From NCBI GenBank assembly GCA_937920115.1, contig CALGVF010000242.1, positions 1-6,700 on the forward strand: 6,700 bases of DNA. The letters are read 5' to 3'. Position 1 is the first letter of the stretch. Every line of letters starts with the position of its first letter. This document shows, piece after piece, positions 6,408-6,700 of this stretch. The notes under the pieces are model-generated. The model saw only the letters and a list, made by a program, of their open reading frames with translations. It made no database searches and was not told the origin of the DNA. A program made the translations under genes and the position numbers. The stretch comes from an uncultured Clostridia bacterium (GTDB taxonomy: Bacteria; Bacillota; Clostridia; Christensenellales; Borkfalkiaceae).

Positions 6408-6700
6408 GTTAAAACTAAACGACAGAAAACTCAGCGTTATAACCGCGATAATTCTGATACTTATAATCTGCGGAATTGTCGCGGTTTGTTTTATTCCCGG
6501 CGAAACGGTCGTCATAAACGGCGGCAAGGGTTACGCACCTATCTATAACGGCGACAGAAGTAAAAACGGGGTCGCACTTACGTTCAACGTGTACGAGGGA
6601 ACGGAAGTAGTAGAGGGAATACTCGACGTTTTAGACGAGAAAAACGCGAAAGCGACTTTTTTCCTCGGCGGTTGTTGGGCTGACGACAATATCGATACGC
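6406..6700 (+). CDS. Membrane-anchored NodB-like polysaccharide deacetylase, N-terminal part
   Basis: The first 98 codons of a gene that runs off the window. NodB-type enzymes remove acetyl groups from peptidoglycan or other N-acetylglucosamine polymers outside the membrane. TTG at 6406 is the only canonical start after the in-frame stop at 6397, and GGTGA (6395-6399) lies 6 nt upstream. Residues 9-30 (LSVITAIILILIICGIVA and following) form one membrane segment, a signal anchor. The NodB domain begins near residue 62 with VALTFNVYEGTEVV and continues with ILDVLDEKNAKATFFLGG (77-94 region). The family's first motif, TFDDG, reads TFNVYEG here: the catalytic-base Asp is Asn and the metal-binding Asp is Val. 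The later HxxxH motif is outside the window, so activity cannot be judged. In Firmicutes such anchored deacetylases often act in cell wall or spore cortex remodelling; a sporulation role here is suggested only by the nearby sigK. Confidence 0.78.
   Translation, partial: MLKLNDRKLSVITAIILILIICGIVAVCFIPGETVVINGGKGYAPIYNGDRSKNGVALTFNVYEGTEVVEGILDVLDEKNAKATFFLGGCWADDNIDT

Noticed and set aside
1..6700. Defence system, mobile island or other new multi-gene system
   Set aside because: Every gene belongs to a known housekeeping, sporulation or sugar-metabolism family, with uniform strand and codon style. No integrase, toxin or repeat array is present.

Overview
The window comes from a spore-forming Firmicute, most likely an uncultured Clostridia lineage. 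The support is a sigma-K-type sporulation sigma factor, an RNase J, a yrrM/yrrN-like tRNA modification pair, AGGAGG ribosome sites and TTG/GTG starts. All genes lie on the plus strand and are densely packed. No prophage, transposon, CRISPR array, tRNA or rRNA gene is visible. The lineage below class level is inference.

Positions 1-4076 look like one housekeeping operon: the 3' end of valS, rnj (RNase J), a trmR-like O-methyltransferase and a trhP-like U32 protein. rnj and trmR overlap by 1 nt and trmR is followed by trhP after 1 nt. The last two are predicted to make 5-methoxyuridine at tRNA position 34, in the order TrhP (hydroxylation) then TrmR (methylation). With ValRS and RNase J this is a tRNA/RNA-metabolism block. 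trhP carries an apparent 1-nt deletion in a C run near its 3' end, and the missing C-terminus is readable in the neighbouring frame.

Positions 4077-4212 hold two tandem 31-bp repeats and a strong terminator-like hairpin with a T run. The hairpin's 3' arm contains a perfect AGGAGG that is spaced for an ATT codon in frame with the sigma factor. Reading from that ATT adds a hydrophobic N-terminus like a sigma-K pro-sequence, so this may be a riboregulated, non-canonical start.

Positions 4213-6354 carry an uninterrupted sigK (no skin element) and an orphan rhamnulokinase gene (rhaB). The rhaB AGGAGG is separated from its ATG by a small hairpin. Positions 6355-6700 hold another hairpin that overlaps the ribosome site of the next gene. 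That gene is the start of a membrane-anchored NodB-like polysaccharide deacetylase with a degenerate first catalytic motif, and it runs off the window.

There is no clear new multi-gene system here. The most unusual signal is that the three gene starts after the operon (sigK, rhaB, deacetylase) are each embedded in RNA structure, two of them in terminator-like hairpins. These folds were drawn by eye and not computed.
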